Made by a program: the position numbers and the translations under genes. Below the pieces are notes generated by a model. The model had not been told where the DNA came from. It made no database searches and worked only from the letters and a program-made list of their open reading frames with translations. Below, piece after piece: positions 38,732 through 48,664 of a DNA stretch of 64,000 nucleotides. How positions within the stretch are numbered: position 1 is the stretch's first letter; each line of letters opens with the position of its first letter. Source of the DNA: Prochlorococcus sp. AG-409-K04 (GTDB lineage: Bacteria > Cyanobacteriota > Cyanobacteriia > PCC-6307 > Cyanobiaceae); assembly GCA_003215555.1 (NCBI GenBank), contig QCKE01000003.1, forward strand, positions 88,712 through 152,711, written 5' to 3'.

Positions 38732-39379
38732 ATGATTACTGTTGCTTTAGCTAAAGGAGCCTTGCTTAAGGACTCTGTAGAAAGATTCTCCAAGGCAGGG
38801 TTAGATTTTTCTAAAATTCTAGATCCTAAAAATCGTCTTTTAATGGTCCCTTCTTTATGTGGACGAGCTAAGGCTTTGCTTGTTAGGAACGGAGATGTAC
38901 CTGTTTATGTTGCTTATGGTCAGGCTCAGTTGGGAGTTGTAGGTTTTGATGTACTTAGTGAAAAGCAGATGCCTGTTGCTAATTTATTAGATTTGGGATT
39001 TGGTGGGTGTCGAATGTCAGTAGCAGTTAAGGAATCTAGTGGATATAAAAGTGCAGTCGATTTGCCACATCACTGTAGGGTTGCTAGCAAATTTACAAAT
39101 TGTGCAAGAAGGTATTTTGAGGAAATTGATTTGCCTGTTGAATTGGTTCATTTAACTGGTTCCGTTGAACTTGGTCCATTGACTGGAATTGCTGAAGCTA
39201 TAGTGGATTTGGTGGCAACTGGGCAAACACTCCGCGAAAATGGTTTGGTAGAAATTAATGAACTTTTTTATTCAACTGCCAGGTTGATAGGCCACCCTCT
39301 TTCTTTAAGATTAGATAATGGCATGCTTCAAAACATCATTGAAACCCTTCAATCTAACGAAAACCTTTCAAAGTATTAA
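38732..39379 (+). CDS. hisG: ATP phosphoribosyltransferase, short form
   Basis: First enzyme of histidine synthesis, joining ATP and PRPP. The 215-aa length marks the short form that needs the HisZ regulatory subunit, not seen in this window. Motifs: [15 protein letters not shown], and the PRPP loop [28 protein letters not shown] (which includes the E/D-rich PRPP contact). It runs directly into the ABC exporter (4-bp gap). Confidence 0.94.
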   Translation: MITVALAKGALLKDSVERFSKAGLDFSKILDPKNRLLMVPSLCGRAKALLVRNGDVPVYVAYGQAQLGVVGFDVLSEKQMPVANLLDLGFGGCRMSVAVKESSGYKSAVDLPHHCRVASKFTNCARRYFEEIDLPVELVHLTGSVELGPLTGIAEAIVDLVATGQTLRENGLVEINELFYSTARLIGHPLSLRLDNGMLQNIIETLQSNENLSKY

Positions 39380-39383
39380 ATAA

Positions 39384-41186
39384 ATGGTGTTTAAAGATTT
39401 TTCTAGGATTAAACGACTTGGTCGATACCTTAAGCAGGATAAGAAACGTCTTTTAGGAATTCTTTTTTTACTTCTTCCACTTTCTTTTGCTGGAGCTATT
39501 CAACCTTTATTGGTAGGACAAGCTATAAGTGTTTTAAAAGGAGAAGCAACTTTTTCTTGGTTAACAAATTTTCCTTTGAATGAAGCAATGAGATTATTGA
39601 TCTTGGGGTTGCTTTTTTCTGTACTTATTCGATTAGCTCTTCAAGGTTTTCAGTCTTATAGTATTCAATCAGTTGGTCAAAGTTTAACGGCGAGAATTAG
39701 GAAAGATTTGTTTTCTCATGCAATGAATCTTTCGTTGAAATATCATGATTCAATGCCTGTAGGAAAGCTTCTAACTCGGCTTACTAGTGATGTTGATGCT
39801 TTGTCAGAAGTGTTTGGTAGTGGAGCTGTTGGTGTCTTGGCTGATGTTGTCACATTAATTGTTATTTCTATAACTATGGTGCTAATAGATTTCAAATTAG
39901 GCTTTCTACTTTTAGCTACTCAGATACCAGTAACTATCCTAGTCCTTTGGCTTCAAAAGAGATATAGAAGAGCTAATTATCGTGTAAGAGAGGAATTATC
40001 TGAGTTGAATGCAGATTTTCAAGAGAATCTACAAGGCATTGAAGTTGTGCAAATGTTTAGAAGAGAACGTGTAAATGCAGCGCGTTTTAATAAGACAGGA
40101 ATTGCTTATCACGATGCTGTCAATAGCATAATTTTTTATGACAGTGCTATTTCTGCATTTATTGAATGGGTCTCCTTAGCTGTAGTTGCTTTGGTAATTG
40201 CCTTAGGCGGTTGGTTGGTCACAAATGGTTCTATGGGATTGGGAACACTGACTTCATTTATTCTTTATTCACAAAGACTTTTTGAGCCTTTAAGACAACT
40301 TGCTGAAAGATTTACTCAGATTCAAGGAGGATTAACAGCAGTGGAGCGAATTGGTGAATTGTTAGATGAAAGAGTTGAAATATTAGATGTAGGGTTTAAT
40401 GAAAATTTAGATCAGCCATTAAGAAGTAATTTAGAATTACTAAATCAAGGTGAGATTATTTTTGATAATGTAAGTTTTTCATATAGAACTAATGAACAAA
40501 TAATTAATAATCTTAGTTTTCGAATCTCACCTGGAGAGCATGTTGCACTTGTTGGCCCTACTGGTTCAGGCAAAACAACTTTGATTCGTTTATTGTGCAG
40601 ATTATATGAACCTCAAGAAGGCAAAATATTAATTGATGGGATTGATATAAGGGATATACCTTTGCTTACATTAAGGAAGAAAATAGGAGTAGTGCTTCAA
40701 GATACATTTTTATTTAGTGGTAATATCGCAGATAATCTAAGATTGGATGATTCATCGATTTCTGATAAAGCACTTTATGAGATTTGCAAGGAATTAGGTC
40801 TTGATTTCTTGCTGAAAAGGTTTCCTGATGGATTGAATACTTTATTAAGAGAGAGAGGTGCAAATATTTCTTCTGGAGAAAGACAGTTGCTTTCTGTAGC
40901 TCGTGTTGCAATAAGAAATCCAAATATTTTGATTATGGATGAAGCTACTGCTTTTATGGATCCATCAACTGAAGCAACTTTGCAAAGAGATTTAGATAGG
41001 ATTCTTGAGAAAAGAACAGCGTTAGTAATTGCACATCGTCTCGCAACAATTGAATTATCAGATCGAATTTTAGTTATGAAAAGAGGAAAGCTTATAGAAG
41101 AAGGAACACATGATGAGTTGAGATCACAAAACGGTCTTTATTCGCAATTAGCAAAATTGCAAGAACAAGGTCTTGCAAAATTCTAA
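39384..41186 (+). CDS. ABC transporter, fused membrane and ATPase domains (exporter)
   Basis: A 600-aa half-transporter. About six membrane helices (residues 20-330) are followed by an ATPase domain with Walker A GPTGSGKTTL (near residue 391), a Q-loop at VVLQDTF, signature SSGERQLLSVARV (near 496) and Walker B ILIMDEATAFMDP (near 514). It resembles MsbA/LmrA-type exporters of lipids or drugs, but the substrate is unknown. The start is 4 bp after hisG, so co-transcription is likely but functional linkage is not. Confidence 0.92.
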   Translation: MVFKDFSRIKRLGRYLKQDKKRLLGILFLLLPLSFAGAIQPLLVGQAISVLKGEATFSWLTNFPLNEAMRLLILGLLFSVLIRLALQGFQSYSIQSVGQSLTARIRKDLFSHAMNLSLKYHDSMPVGKLLTRLTSDVDALSEVFGSGAVGVLADVVTLIVISITMVLIDFKLGFLLLATQIPVTILVLWLQKRYRRANYRVREELSELNADFQENLQGIEVVQMFRRERVNAARFNKTGIAYHDAVNSIIFYDSAISAFIEWVSLAVVALVIALGGWLVTNGSMGLGTLTSFILYSQRLFEPLRQLAERFTQIQGGLTAVERIGELLDERVEILDVGFNENLDQPLRSNLELLNQGEIIFDNVSFSYRTNEQIINNLSFRISPGEHVALVGPTGSGKTTLIRLLCRLYEPQEGKILIDGIDIRDIPLLTLRKKIGVVLQDTFLFSGNIADNLRLDDSSISDKALYEICKELGLDFLLKRFPDGLNTLLRERGANISSGERQLLSVARVAIRNPNILIMDEATAFMDPSTEATLQRDLDRILEKRTALVIAHRLATIELSDRILVMKRGKLIEEGTHDELRSQNGLYSQLAKLQEQGLAKF

Positions 41187-41204
41187 GAGACTTTTGAAAA
41201 ACTA

Positions 41205-41747
41205 ATGATTAAGAAGTTTGGATCTGGAAAAGTAAACCTAGCAATCTGGGCGAAAAATTCTTTTGTTAATGATGATTTAAATCAAATGTATGGATCAGAT
41301 GCCATGGAATGTATTTCATCTAGTGATCAATTTCATTTTATGTTTAGTCAGGCTAGAGCTCTTGATTTGATAGAGCTTGAACAGTTACTTCAATCAGTTG
41401 GTTGGAGCCGAAGACCGATAAGAAGAGTCAAAAAAGCTTTGGACAATAGCTTGTTAAAAGTTGGTCTTTGGCAGCATGATCCAAAATTTCCCAGATTAGT
41501 TGGTTTTGCAAGATGTACAGGAGATGGAGTTTTGCAAGCAACAGTATGGGATGTTGCTATACACCCCGTTTATCAAGGCTTGGGTTTAGGTAAAGAGCTT
41601 ATGCACTATGTAATAAAAAGTCTGAAGAAACTCGGTATTGAAAGGGTTGTTCTTTTTGCAGACCCTGGGGTGGTTGCCTTCTATAAAAGCCAAGGTTGGC
41701 AGCTTGAGCCAAAAGGTAGTAGATGTGCTTTTTGGTATTCTAATTAG
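41205..41747 (+). CDS. GNAT-family N-acetyltransferase (Ycf52-like)
   Basis: A 180-aa protein with a GNAT fold in the C-terminal half: VWDVAIHPVYQGLGLGKELM is the acetyl-CoA pyrophosphate-binding motif (QxxGxG). The N-terminal third is less conserved. It resembles Ycf52 of algal plastids, a GNAT of uncertain substrate. It follows the ABC exporter by 18 bp and converges with the GT2 gene (13 bp between stops). Confidence 0.85.
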   Translation: MIKKFGSGKVNLAIWAKNSFVNDDLNQMYGSDAMECISSSDQFHFMFSQARALDLIELEQLLQSVGWSRRPIRRVKKALDNSLLKVGLWQHDPKFPRLVGFARCTGDGVLQATVWDVAIHPVYQGLGLGKELMHYVIKSLKKLGIERVVLFADPGVVAFYKSQGWQLEPKGSRCAFWYSN

Positions 41748-41760
41748 TTAGAAGATATCT

Positions 41761-42477
41761 TTACTGTAGATCCTTTGAATAATATTTTTTTGCTATATCA
41801 TAGATATCCAATCCTTTTCTCCATTCATTTTTTAAGAAAGCATTTTTAGCTGCAACTTTAATAATATTTTTATTCAAATATTTTCGCGCACTTGTTTCTA
41901 TACTTATTTTGAGACTAAATATTTTAGTCATTTTTTGTATTCGAAGAATTAAATCAAGATCTTCCATTATTGGCATTGGTTTATATCCACCTGTTCTGAA
42001 GTAAAGCTCTCTACTCATTAAAAGTCCTTGGTCACCATAAGGGCGATGTAGAAATCGACTTCTTATGAAAACTGCCATTTCCAATGCAAGCCATTGCAAG
42101 CCTTTTTTGCTTATCTTGTAATCGAAAAACCATGCATATTTCTTATTAATAGGATCTTTGATTAAGTTTTTTACTTTTTCATGCCATCTTTTATTTAGTC
42201 TGCTATCTGAATGCAAGAAAAATAACCATTCCCCTGCAGACTCTATAGCTCCAGAATGAATTTGTAGACCTCTATTTTGTTTTTGCGTTCGTATAAATTT
42301 TACCCCATTTAATTTAGCTATTAATCTGGTTAAATCAGAACTACCGCCATCGGCAACAATTATCTCAAAATCGCATGATAAAAGATTAAGGTCTGCTAAT
42401 AAAAGAGGAAGCGTTTGTGCTTCGTTAATTGTTGGAATAATTATGCTAAGACTTTTAGTGGCATTTATTGTTGCCAT
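41761..42477 (-). CDS. Glycosyltransferase family 2 protein (TIGR04283-type)
   Basis: A 238-aa GT-A-fold glycosyltransferase with IIIPTINEAQTLPLLL at the start, the metal/nucleotide segment IVADGGSSDLTRL, and FLHSDSRLN in the position of the DXD motif. Its start overlaps the DUF2064 gene by 13 bp, so the two act as a pair. The acceptor and donor are unknown. The pairing matches TIGR04282/TIGR04283 neighbours in other bacteria. Confidence 0.87.
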   Translation of the reverse strand: MATINATKSLSIIIPTINEAQTLPLLLADLNLLSCDFEIIVADGGSSDLTRLIAKLNGVKFIRTQKQNRGLQIHSGAIESAGEWLFFLHSDSRLNKRWHEKVKNLIKDPINKKYAWFFDYKISKKGLQWLALEMAVFIRSRFLHRPYGDQGLLMSRELYFRTGGYKPMPIMEDLDLILRIQKMTKIFSLKISIETSARKYLNKNIIKVAAKNAFLKNEWRKGLDIYDIAKKYYSKDLQ

Positions 42478-43109
42478 GTTATTAGATCTGAGACATTGTC
42501 AATATCATTTTTTTCATGGATAAGTTCATATTGAATTCTTTTTAATCTTACCTTTTTAAGTGTATCGTTTAAAACAGTTTCTTTACCCCATCTTATTTCA
42601 TTAAAAGGCCAAAAGATTTCTGGATGGAGGATTCTTTTAGAAAAGCCAATTAACCAAAACCCACCATCTTTTGATGGCCCTATAACTAATTCATTACTCT
42701 TTAAGGATTTTAGTCCAGCCATTATGTCTGTTAGTGAAATGTTGGCCACATCTGCTCCAATAAGTATTGTGTCTCTTGGTATGCGAGCACGGCATGTTTT
42801 TGTCCTTTGGGATAAAACCAGTTGCCTTTTCATTTTCAATTCAAGATTGCCAGGGCCTTGAACATATGCTGTTTTAATACCTATATATTTGCACCATTCC
42901 TTGGCTTTCTTCTTGCCAATACCATCAATTGCGAGTTTTACATTCATTTCCCCGGACGCATTAATTGCTTTTGCAACTTCAATTGTGTGAATGGTCATTC
43001 TTCTCTGTATCGCAGCTGCTCTAAACACACCAAGATCTTTGGCTAGTCTAGTTTTGCATCTGTATGGCGCCGGCCATCGGGTCATCAAAACAAGAATTGG
43101 CTTGAGCAT
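42465..43109 (-). CDS. DUF2064 / TIGR04282 glycosyltransferase-like protein
   Basis: A 214-aa GT-A-like nucleotidyl/glycosyltransferase. Visible are LVLMTRWPAPYRCKTRLAKDLG (a nucleotide-binding start similar to CofC/MobA types), ILIGADVANISLTDIMAG and IGPSKDGGFWLIGF. Overlaps the GT2 gene on its 3' side. Function unknown. It is often called a selenodomain-associated transferase, but no radical-SAM partner is seen here. Confidence 0.85.
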   Translation of the reverse strand: MLKPILVLMTRWPAPYRCKTRLAKDLGVFRAAAIQRRMTIHTIEVAKAINASGEMNVKLAIDGIGKKKAKEWCKYIGIKTAYVQGPGNLELKMKRQLVLSQRTKTCRARIPRDTILIGADVANISLTDIMAGLKSLKSNELVIGPSKDGGFWLIGFSKRILHPEIFWPFNEIRWGKETVLNDTLKKVRLKRIQYELIHEKNDIDNVSDLITWQQ

Positions 43110-43116
43110 TGCTTCC

Positions 43117-43260
43117 CTAAATGAGGTGCGATAGTAGAGGCTTGCTTTTTAGCGCATTCTTAATTGATATTTGCACGGCTTTAGAATAATGATGTTTCAT
43201 TGCATCCTGTGTAGCTTTAATAAGCTTTTTTACCATTTCTATTTTAATGGCATATGCCAT
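43117..43260 (-). CDS. Small hypothetical protein upstream of the DUF2064 gene
   Basis: The frame is open from 43347, but the best start is ATG 43260 (MAYAIKIEMVK..., 47 aa), because GAAGGA stands 3 bp before it. The product is small, basic and probably helical (KKLIKATQDAMKHHYSKAVQ). Its stop is 7 bp before the DUF2064 start, so it may be the first gene of that transcript. No family recognised. It is divergent from dnaA. Confidence 0.5.
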   Translation of the reverse strand: MAYAIKIEMVKKLIKATQDAMKHHYSKAVQISIKNALKSKPLLSHLI

Positions 43261-43389
43261 AATTCCTTCTCTTAACTTGATATCAGAGAGAAAAGTGGTG
43301 TTTTTGAAAAACCTGGTTTTCTGATTTAATAATGCCTTATCTGACAACCACGTTTAGATTCAATCTCTATTCAATAAAAGTTGGAGCTA

Positions 43390-44769
43390 ATGAGTGAAGA
43401 GTCTTGGGCAAAGGTTCAGACCTCGCTAAAGAAAAATCTAAGCAAGCCTTCATATGAAACATGGATTCGCCCCACTGAATTCAGCGAGTTTAAAAATGGA
43501 GAATTAACATTATTAGCTCCTAATAGCTTTTCTAGCGCTTGGCTTAAAAATAATTATTGTCAAACAATTCAAGAAACCGCAGAAAAGGTTTTTGGTATGC
43601 CAGTGAAAGTAAATGTGAAAGTAAAAGATTTTGAAGAAAATAAAGATAAAAACCTTTTTTCTGTTGCTCCGTCAGCTCCAACTTCTTCTGGATCAACAAG
43701 TACATTAACTGAATCTGTAAAGTTAGCTAAAAAGGCCATACCATTATTGAATTTAAGATATGTCTTTAATAGATTTGTTGTAGGGCCAAATAGCAGAATG
43801 GCTCATGCTGCTGCAATGGCGGTAGCAGAGTCCCCAGGACGGGAGTTTAATCCTTTATTTATTTGTGGGGGTGTTGGTTTAGGTAAAACACATTTGATGC
43901 AGGCAATTGGCCATTATCGATTGGAAATTGATCCGGGAGCAAAAGTTTCTTATGTCTCGACTGAAACTTTTACAAATGATTTAATTCTTGCTATTAGACA
44001 AGATCGTATGCAATCTTTTAGGGATAGATATAGAGCTGCTGATCTGATACTTGTGGATGATATTCAGTTTATTGAAGGTAAAGAATATACCCAAGAAGAA
44101 TTTTTTCATACTTTTAATGCATTACATGATGCTGGAAGTCAAATTGTTATTGCTAGTGATCGGCCTCCTAGTCAAATTCCTCGTCTCCAAGAACGTTTGA
44201 TATCAAGGTTCTCCATGGGACTTATTGCTGACGTTCAAACTCCTGATTTGGAAACCAGGATGGCAATTTTGCAAAAGAAAGCTGAACAAGAACGTGTAGG
44301 CTTGCCTCGAGATTTGATTCAATTTATAGCAGGACGATTTACTTCAAATATTCGTGAATTAGAGGGAGCACTTACACGAGCTATAGCTTTTGCTTCAATT
44401 ACTGGACTCCCTATGACAGTTGATTCAATTGCTCCAATGTTGGATCCAAATGGTCAAGGTGTTACGGTTTCACCGAAGCAGGTAATGGATAAAGTTTCTG
44501 AAATTTTTGAGGTGACTCTTGAGGAGATGAGAAGTGCTAGTCGACGTAGGCCAGTTAGTCAAGCAAGGCAGGTAGGTATGTATTTGATGCGGCAAAGTAC
44601 TAATTTAAGCTTGCCTAGAATAGGAGATGAGTTTGGAGGAAAAGATCATACAACAGTTATGTATGCGATTGAGCAAGTTGAGAAGAAACTATCAAGTGAT
44701 CCTCAAATGGCTAGTCAAGTACAAAAAATTAGAGACTTGTTGCAGATAGATTCCAGAAGTAAGCATTAA
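43390..44769 (+). CDS. dnaA: Chromosomal replication initiator protein DnaA
   Basis: AAA+ ATPase that binds DnaA boxes and opens the origin. Domains: N-terminal ([13 protein letters not shown]..., residues 1-about 80), linker, AAA+ domain with Walker [11 protein letters not shown] (near residue 160) and Walker [10 protein letters not shown], and the C-terminal DNA-binding domain with [15 protein letters not shown] (near residue 415). I use ATG 43390; the TTG 9 bp earlier is in frame. I did not see a cluster of DnaA boxes beside it, so this is not obviously the origin. Confidence 0.97.
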   Translation: MSEESWAKVQTSLKKNLSKPSYETWIRPTEFSEFKNGELTLLAPNSFSSAWLKNNYCQTIQETAEKVFGMPVKVNVKVKDFEENKDKNLFSVAPSAPTSSGSTSTLTESVKLAKKAIPLLNLRYVFNRFVVGPNSRMAHAAAMAVAESPGREFNPLFICGGVGLGKTHLMQAIGHYRLEIDPGAKVSYVSTETFTNDLILAIRQDRMQSFRDRYRAADLILVDDIQFIEGKEYTQEEFFHTFNALHDAGSQIVIASDRPPSQIPRLQERLISRFSMGLIADVQTPDLETRMAILQKKAEQERVGLPRDLIQFIAGRFTSNIRELEGALTRAIAFASITGLPMTVDSIAPMLDPNGQGVTVSPKQVMDKVSEIFEVTLEEMRSASRRRPVSQARQVGMYLMRQSTNLSLPRIGDEFGGKDHTTVMYAIEQVEKKLSSDPQMASQVQKIRDLLQIDSRSKH

Positions 44770-44790
44770 TAGAAAAGTATTATTCTTAAC

Positions 44791-46032
44791 TTAGATATTA
44801 GAGAAATCTATAGGGTTTTGATCAAATCTATTTTTTGTAGGTATAGCCGGCCCTTGTTCATTGCTGTCAAGGCTTGCAGTTTGCTCTAATGATTTCCTGA
44901 ATTCTCTTGCGGCAAGTAAAGACATATCTCTAGGGACTGAAATTCTATCTCTCAAGTATCTTAACCCTAACGCACTTCCAGGTTTTGGTTTGCATGGTTG
45001 CTTGTATATCATTGCTGTAAGAGCTGCTCTTAGAGGTTGATCAAAGAATTGATTGTTTAAAGGATTTGCTTGTTTTATACGCTCGCGATGTTTCAGTACT
45101 CTGTCTAATGCGGTTATAGAGGGCTTATCTCTTTGGGACGAGACAAATGTTGTTTCGTCTTTGTCGAGCCCATTCCCTGAATCTATTTCTGATGATAAAT
45201 ATTCCTGTTTCGATGAGGAATCAGTCCAGCACCCCCCCATTTGAGGAGGAAGATCATGAGCATGTGTGTGAAAGTCTCCCTGAGTTCCCCTATAAGTGTC
45301 CAGCTTTTCTAGAGCTTGAAACCATTTATCAATATTTGAATATTCTTTTCGTAGTCTCACTCCTTTGTAGTAGGCAAGAGAAGCGTTCATTCTTTCTAAA
45401 TATGGAATGAAAATGATATCAGCACTACCTGGTATACAGGTTTTGATAGTTGATGCAGATGGGTCTATTAAAGATAAATTTGTTTTTGCAAGGTAAGTAT
45501 CGAGCTCTTTTGCTATTTGTTGGAAGTTTTCTCTCTTTTTTGTTGATTGATTTTTATTTATAGATGGGGTACATAACCAAATGCACCATGCTCTAAACAA
45601 TTGTCTTTCTAAATTTCTTAAGTTAATTACATTGGGGTGATTCATAGGTAGCCCTAATGGGCCAAATTCTTTTTCAAGAGAAAGGATTATTTTATCGCTT
45701 TCAGTTATGACTTTTTTGTCAAGCTCTATTGCTGGAAACATCCCAGAAGGTACTTTTTTCAAATACCAACTTTCTTTTTTTCCATAACATCGCATAGTTG
45801 CTTTTTGTATTTGATATGGGATCTTTTTCCACTCCAACCAAAGCCATACTTTTTGACAATAAGGACACCATGCATGATTATCTCTAAAAAGAGTTACTCT
45901 TATATCATTTTTTTCTTGCCCAAAAAGTCTTATAGAAGTATATGAGTTGTTAGGGCCATTAATTAAATCAGCTTCAGGGGAAGAAAATTTGCAAAGATTT
46001 TCCCAAGAAAGGGCTTCTATGGCTTCTTTCAT
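44791..46032 (-). CDS. Glutathione S-transferase-family protein
   Basis: A 413-aa protein, longer than classical GSTs. A thioredoxin-like N-terminal domain has C56-P-Y-C59, which resembles GST-omega or glutaredoxin-type redox sites. The helical GST C-terminal domain follows at about residues 125-280, then a charged picocyanobacterial C-terminal extension (about residues 290-413). The role is probably glutathione-linked redox. It is divergent from gor, with 38 bp between starts, so the two may share control. Confidence 0.85.
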   Translation of the reverse strand: MKEAIEALSWENLCKFSSPEADLINGPNNSYTSIRLFGQEKNDIRVTLFRDNHAWCPYCQKVWLWLEWKKIPYQIQKATMRCYGKKESWYLKKVPSGMFPAIELDKKVITESDKIILSLEKEFGPLGLPMNHPNVINLRNLERQLFRAWCIWLCTPSINKNQSTKKRENFQQIAKELDTYLAKTNLSLIDPSASTIKTCIPGSADIIFIPYLERMNASLAYYKGVRLRKEYSNIDKWFQALEKLDTYRGTQGDFHTHAHDLPPQMGGCWTDSSSKQEYLSSEIDSGNGLDKDETTFVSSQRDKPSITALDRVLKHRERIKQANPLNNQFFDQPLRAALTAMIYKQPCKPKPGSALGLRYLRDRISVPRDMSLLAAREFRKSLEQTASLDSNEQGPAIPTKNRFDQNPIDFSNI

Positions 46033-46070
46033 TAAAGAGTAGGAGAATTGAGTAACTGAAAAACAGGAGC

Positions 46071-47432
46071 TTGTTTGTGAAGCATTGTTTTGACCTAATT
46101 GTTTTAGGTGCTGGATCAGGAGGGCTTGCTGCTGCTAAAAGGGCGGCAAGTTATGGAGCAAAAGTTGCCATTGTAGAAGGCGATCTTGTGGGCGGTACAT
46201 GTGTGATTAGAGGTTGTGTCCCTAAAAAATTGTTGGTTTATGGTTCGCATTTTTGGAGTAGTTTGGCTAATGCATCAGGCTTTGGTATAGAAATTAATAA
46301 ATTTAAGAAAGATTCAGGGGTTTTATTGGAGAACGTTAGACAAGAAGTTAATCGTTTAAATAGGTTGCACATTGATTTGCTTGAGAAAGCAAATGTACAG
46401 TTGATAAGAGGCTGGGGTAAATTTTCCAGTCCTAATTCCATTGTAGTAACTAATCAAGAAAATAAAATTTTTGAAATTAGTGCTCATAAAATTTTAATAG
46501 CAGTTGGAGGAAGACCTATAAGACCTAGCATTGATGGTGCTGCAATAGGTTTCGTAAGTGATGATCTGTTCCTACAAAAAGTTTTGCCAAAGAAATTTAT
46601 AGTGATTGGCGGTGGATTTATTGCCTGTGAAATTTCTTGTATTTTAAGTGCCTTGGGTGTTTCAGTAACACAATTAGTTAGGGGCAATTGCTTGTTAAGA
46701 GGCTTTGATAAAGAAGTTTGTTTGATGCTTCAAAATGATATGCAATCTAAAGGAATAGATATTAAATTTGATCAAGATCTTGTTTCTTTAATTAAACAAA
46801 AAGATGATATGATTTTAACTAATTTAAATGGTATTACTTTTAAGAGTAATGCGGTATTATTTGCTACTGGAAGAAAGCCTTTTCTAGAAGGATTGGAATT
46901 AGGGAAATCAGGGATTAAGATTGTTGAAAATAAAATAAAAGTAGATATTAAAAATAAAACTAATGTAGATAATATTTACGCTGTTGGTGATGTTACTGAT
47001 CGGGTTAATCTAACTCCTGTTGCAATTGAAGAAGGAAGAGTATTTGCAGATAATTGTTTTGGAAATAAGAATAGAATTGTAGACTATAATTTCATTCCAA
47101 AAGCAGTATTTTCTCAACCAGAGATTTCTTTTGTAGGGGAAACTGAGGAAGAAGCAATTTTAAATTATGGAGAAGAAAATATTGATATTTATAGATCTAA
47201 GTTTAGACCAATGTCTGAAATGATTCAAAAATCAGATAGTAAATGTTTCTTAAAGTTGATAGTTCATAAACATAGCCAAAAGATTATTGGATGTCATATG
47301 TTAGGTGAACATGCTTCGGAAATAATACAGATGGCTGCTATTTCCATTAAGATGGGTGCTAAGAAAATTGATTTCGATGAAACAATGGCATTACATCCTA
47401 CTATAGCAGAGGAGTTTGTTACTATGATGTAA
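46071..47432 (+). CDS. gor: Glutathione reductase
   Basis: Flavoprotein that reduces glutathione disulfide with NADPH. Full length at 453 aa: FAD motif GAGSGGLAAAKRAA, redox disulfide C44-VIRG-C49, second nucleotide motif VIGGGFIACEISC, FAD motif IYAVGDVTDRVNLTPVA and the C-terminal catalytic H-P-T-I-A-E-E segment. The start codon is TTG 46071, with an alternative GTG 6 bp later. It is divergent from the GST-like gene and ends against the antiporter gene (stops adjacent). Confidence 0.95.
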   Translation: MFVKHCFDLIVLGAGSGGLAAAKRAASYGAKVAIVEGDLVGGTCVIRGCVPKKLLVYGSHFWSSLANASGFGIEINKFKKDSGVLLENVRQEVNRLNRLHIDLLEKANVQLIRGWGKFSSPNSIVVTNQENKIFEISAHKILIAVGGRPIRPSIDGAAIGFVSDDLFLQKVLPKKFIVIGGGFIACEISCILSALGVSVTQLVRGNCLLRGFDKEVCLMLQNDMQSKGIDIKFDQDLVSLIKQKDDMILTNLNGITFKSNAVLFATGRKPFLEGLELGKSGIKIVENKIKVDIKNKTNVDNIYAVGDVTDRVNLTPVAIEEGRVFADNCFGNKNRIVDYNFIPKAVFSQPEISFVGETEEEAILNYGEENIDIYRSKFRPMSEMIQKSDSKCFLKLIVHKHSQKIIGCHMLGEHASEIIQMAAISIKMGAKKIDFDETMALHPTIAEEFVTMM

Positions 47433-48530
47433 TTATGAGGGGAGCTTATTTTTTATTCTCCAATGATTAAATATTTTCATTGATAAAACTATTAAAGTAG
47501 AAGGTAGTATTAAAGAGAAAAATATTATTCTAAAGTTTTGTTGGTATAACGGGAAAGCACTTGGAATGATTTGATCTATTAAATAAATTATATATAGCAG
47601 CAATAAGATTCCACCTTCAGATCTGCTAATTATTCCTTTTGTCCAAAATATAGGCATACATGCTAATACAGTAAGTATCATAATAGGAAAATCTTTCTGT
47701 ATGAGGATTTCTTCAACATTTAATCCATTATTGCCAGCAAAAACTGCACAACCCCCAAGAACTAGAAGTTGATTGAGTAAACTACTTCCAACAACATTAC
47801 CAATTGCGAGGTCAGTTTTGCCTCGAAAAGATGCTACTATTGATGTAACTAATTCTGGTAAGGAAGTTCCAGCAGAAACAATTGTTAGACCAATTATTGT
47901 TTCACTCCACCCGTACAGAATTGCTAGAGATTTTGCACCATTAATAAGGAAATTTGAGCCGATAGCAAGAAGTACTATTCCTGCAATAATCTTACTGACA
48001 GTTTTTAACCATTTATTTGATGCAAACTGAACATGAATTTCAGGTTCTGCATCTTTTATTTCTTTAGGTTCTTCTCTCGCAGTTCTGATTTCCCAAATTG
48101 TGTTAATTATCAGAGCAATTAATAGAGCTATGCCTGATTGCCAGGTGAATACTCCTGACGAAGCCATACCCCATACAGCTACTGAAACAGCTAGTAATAG
48201 TGGTACATCTCTTTTGACAAGACGACTTCTTACTTTTAAAGGCATTATTAGAGCGCTACTGCCTAAAACAACTAGCACGTTGAATATATTGCTACCTACT
48301 ACATTTCCTACAGCGATTGCATCAGAATTTTTTAGATACGAACCAATGCTGACAAAAAGCTCTGGAGCACTTGTCCCTAGGGACACTATTGTAAGACCAA
48401 TTACAAGTTGAGGTATTCCTATTATTGCAGCTAAGGTAGCAGCACCTTGAACGAAAACATCACCTCCTCCAAACAGTAAAATTATTCCAAGAATAATTTC
48501 TAGAAATGACTTTATAAGTAGTTCTTGCAT
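47433..48530 (-). CDS. Calcium/sodium antiporter (CaCA family, YrbG-like)
   Basis: A 365-aa inner-membrane cation/Ca2+ exchanger. The two inverted repeats each carry the ion-binding motif: GTSAPELFVSI in the first half and GTSLPELVTSI in the second, with G-N-V-V-G-S-N/S motifs after each. About ten membrane helices. Its stop abuts the gor stop. Divergent from pyrC. The exact cation pair is not determined. Confidence 0.92.
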   Translation of the reverse strand: MQELLIKSFLEIILGIILLFGGGDVFVQGAATLAAIIGIPQLVIGLTIVSLGTSAPELFVSIGSYLKNSDAIAVGNVVGSNIFNVLVVLGSSALIMPLKVRSRLVKRDVPLLLAVSVAVWGMASSGVFTWQSGIALLIALIINTIWEIRTAREEPKEIKDAEPEIHVQFASNKWLKTVSKIIAGIVLLAIGSNFLINGAKSLAILYGWSETIIGLTIVSAGTSLPELVTSIVASFRGKTDLAIGNVVGSSLLNQLLVLGGCAVFAGNNGLNVEEILIQKDFPIMILTVLACMPIFWTKGIISRSEGGILLLLYIIYLIDQIIPSAFPLYQQNFRIIFFSLILPSTLIVLSMKIFNHWRIKNKLPS

Positions 48531-48664
48531 TTAATTATGATTTTAAAAAAAATTACTTGAGTTTGTCTAAGTCATTTAACTTAATTTGCTTATTAGCTAA
48601 ATTAAAAGTGTTCTTAGTTTAGGATAATAGATATATTTTTATAGAGAACAATAGCGTAATTGTT

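Noticed and set aside
43261..43389. Chromosomal origin next to dnaA
   Set aside because: No cluster of DnaA boxes in the short spacer, and dnaA is not usually at the origin in this genus.
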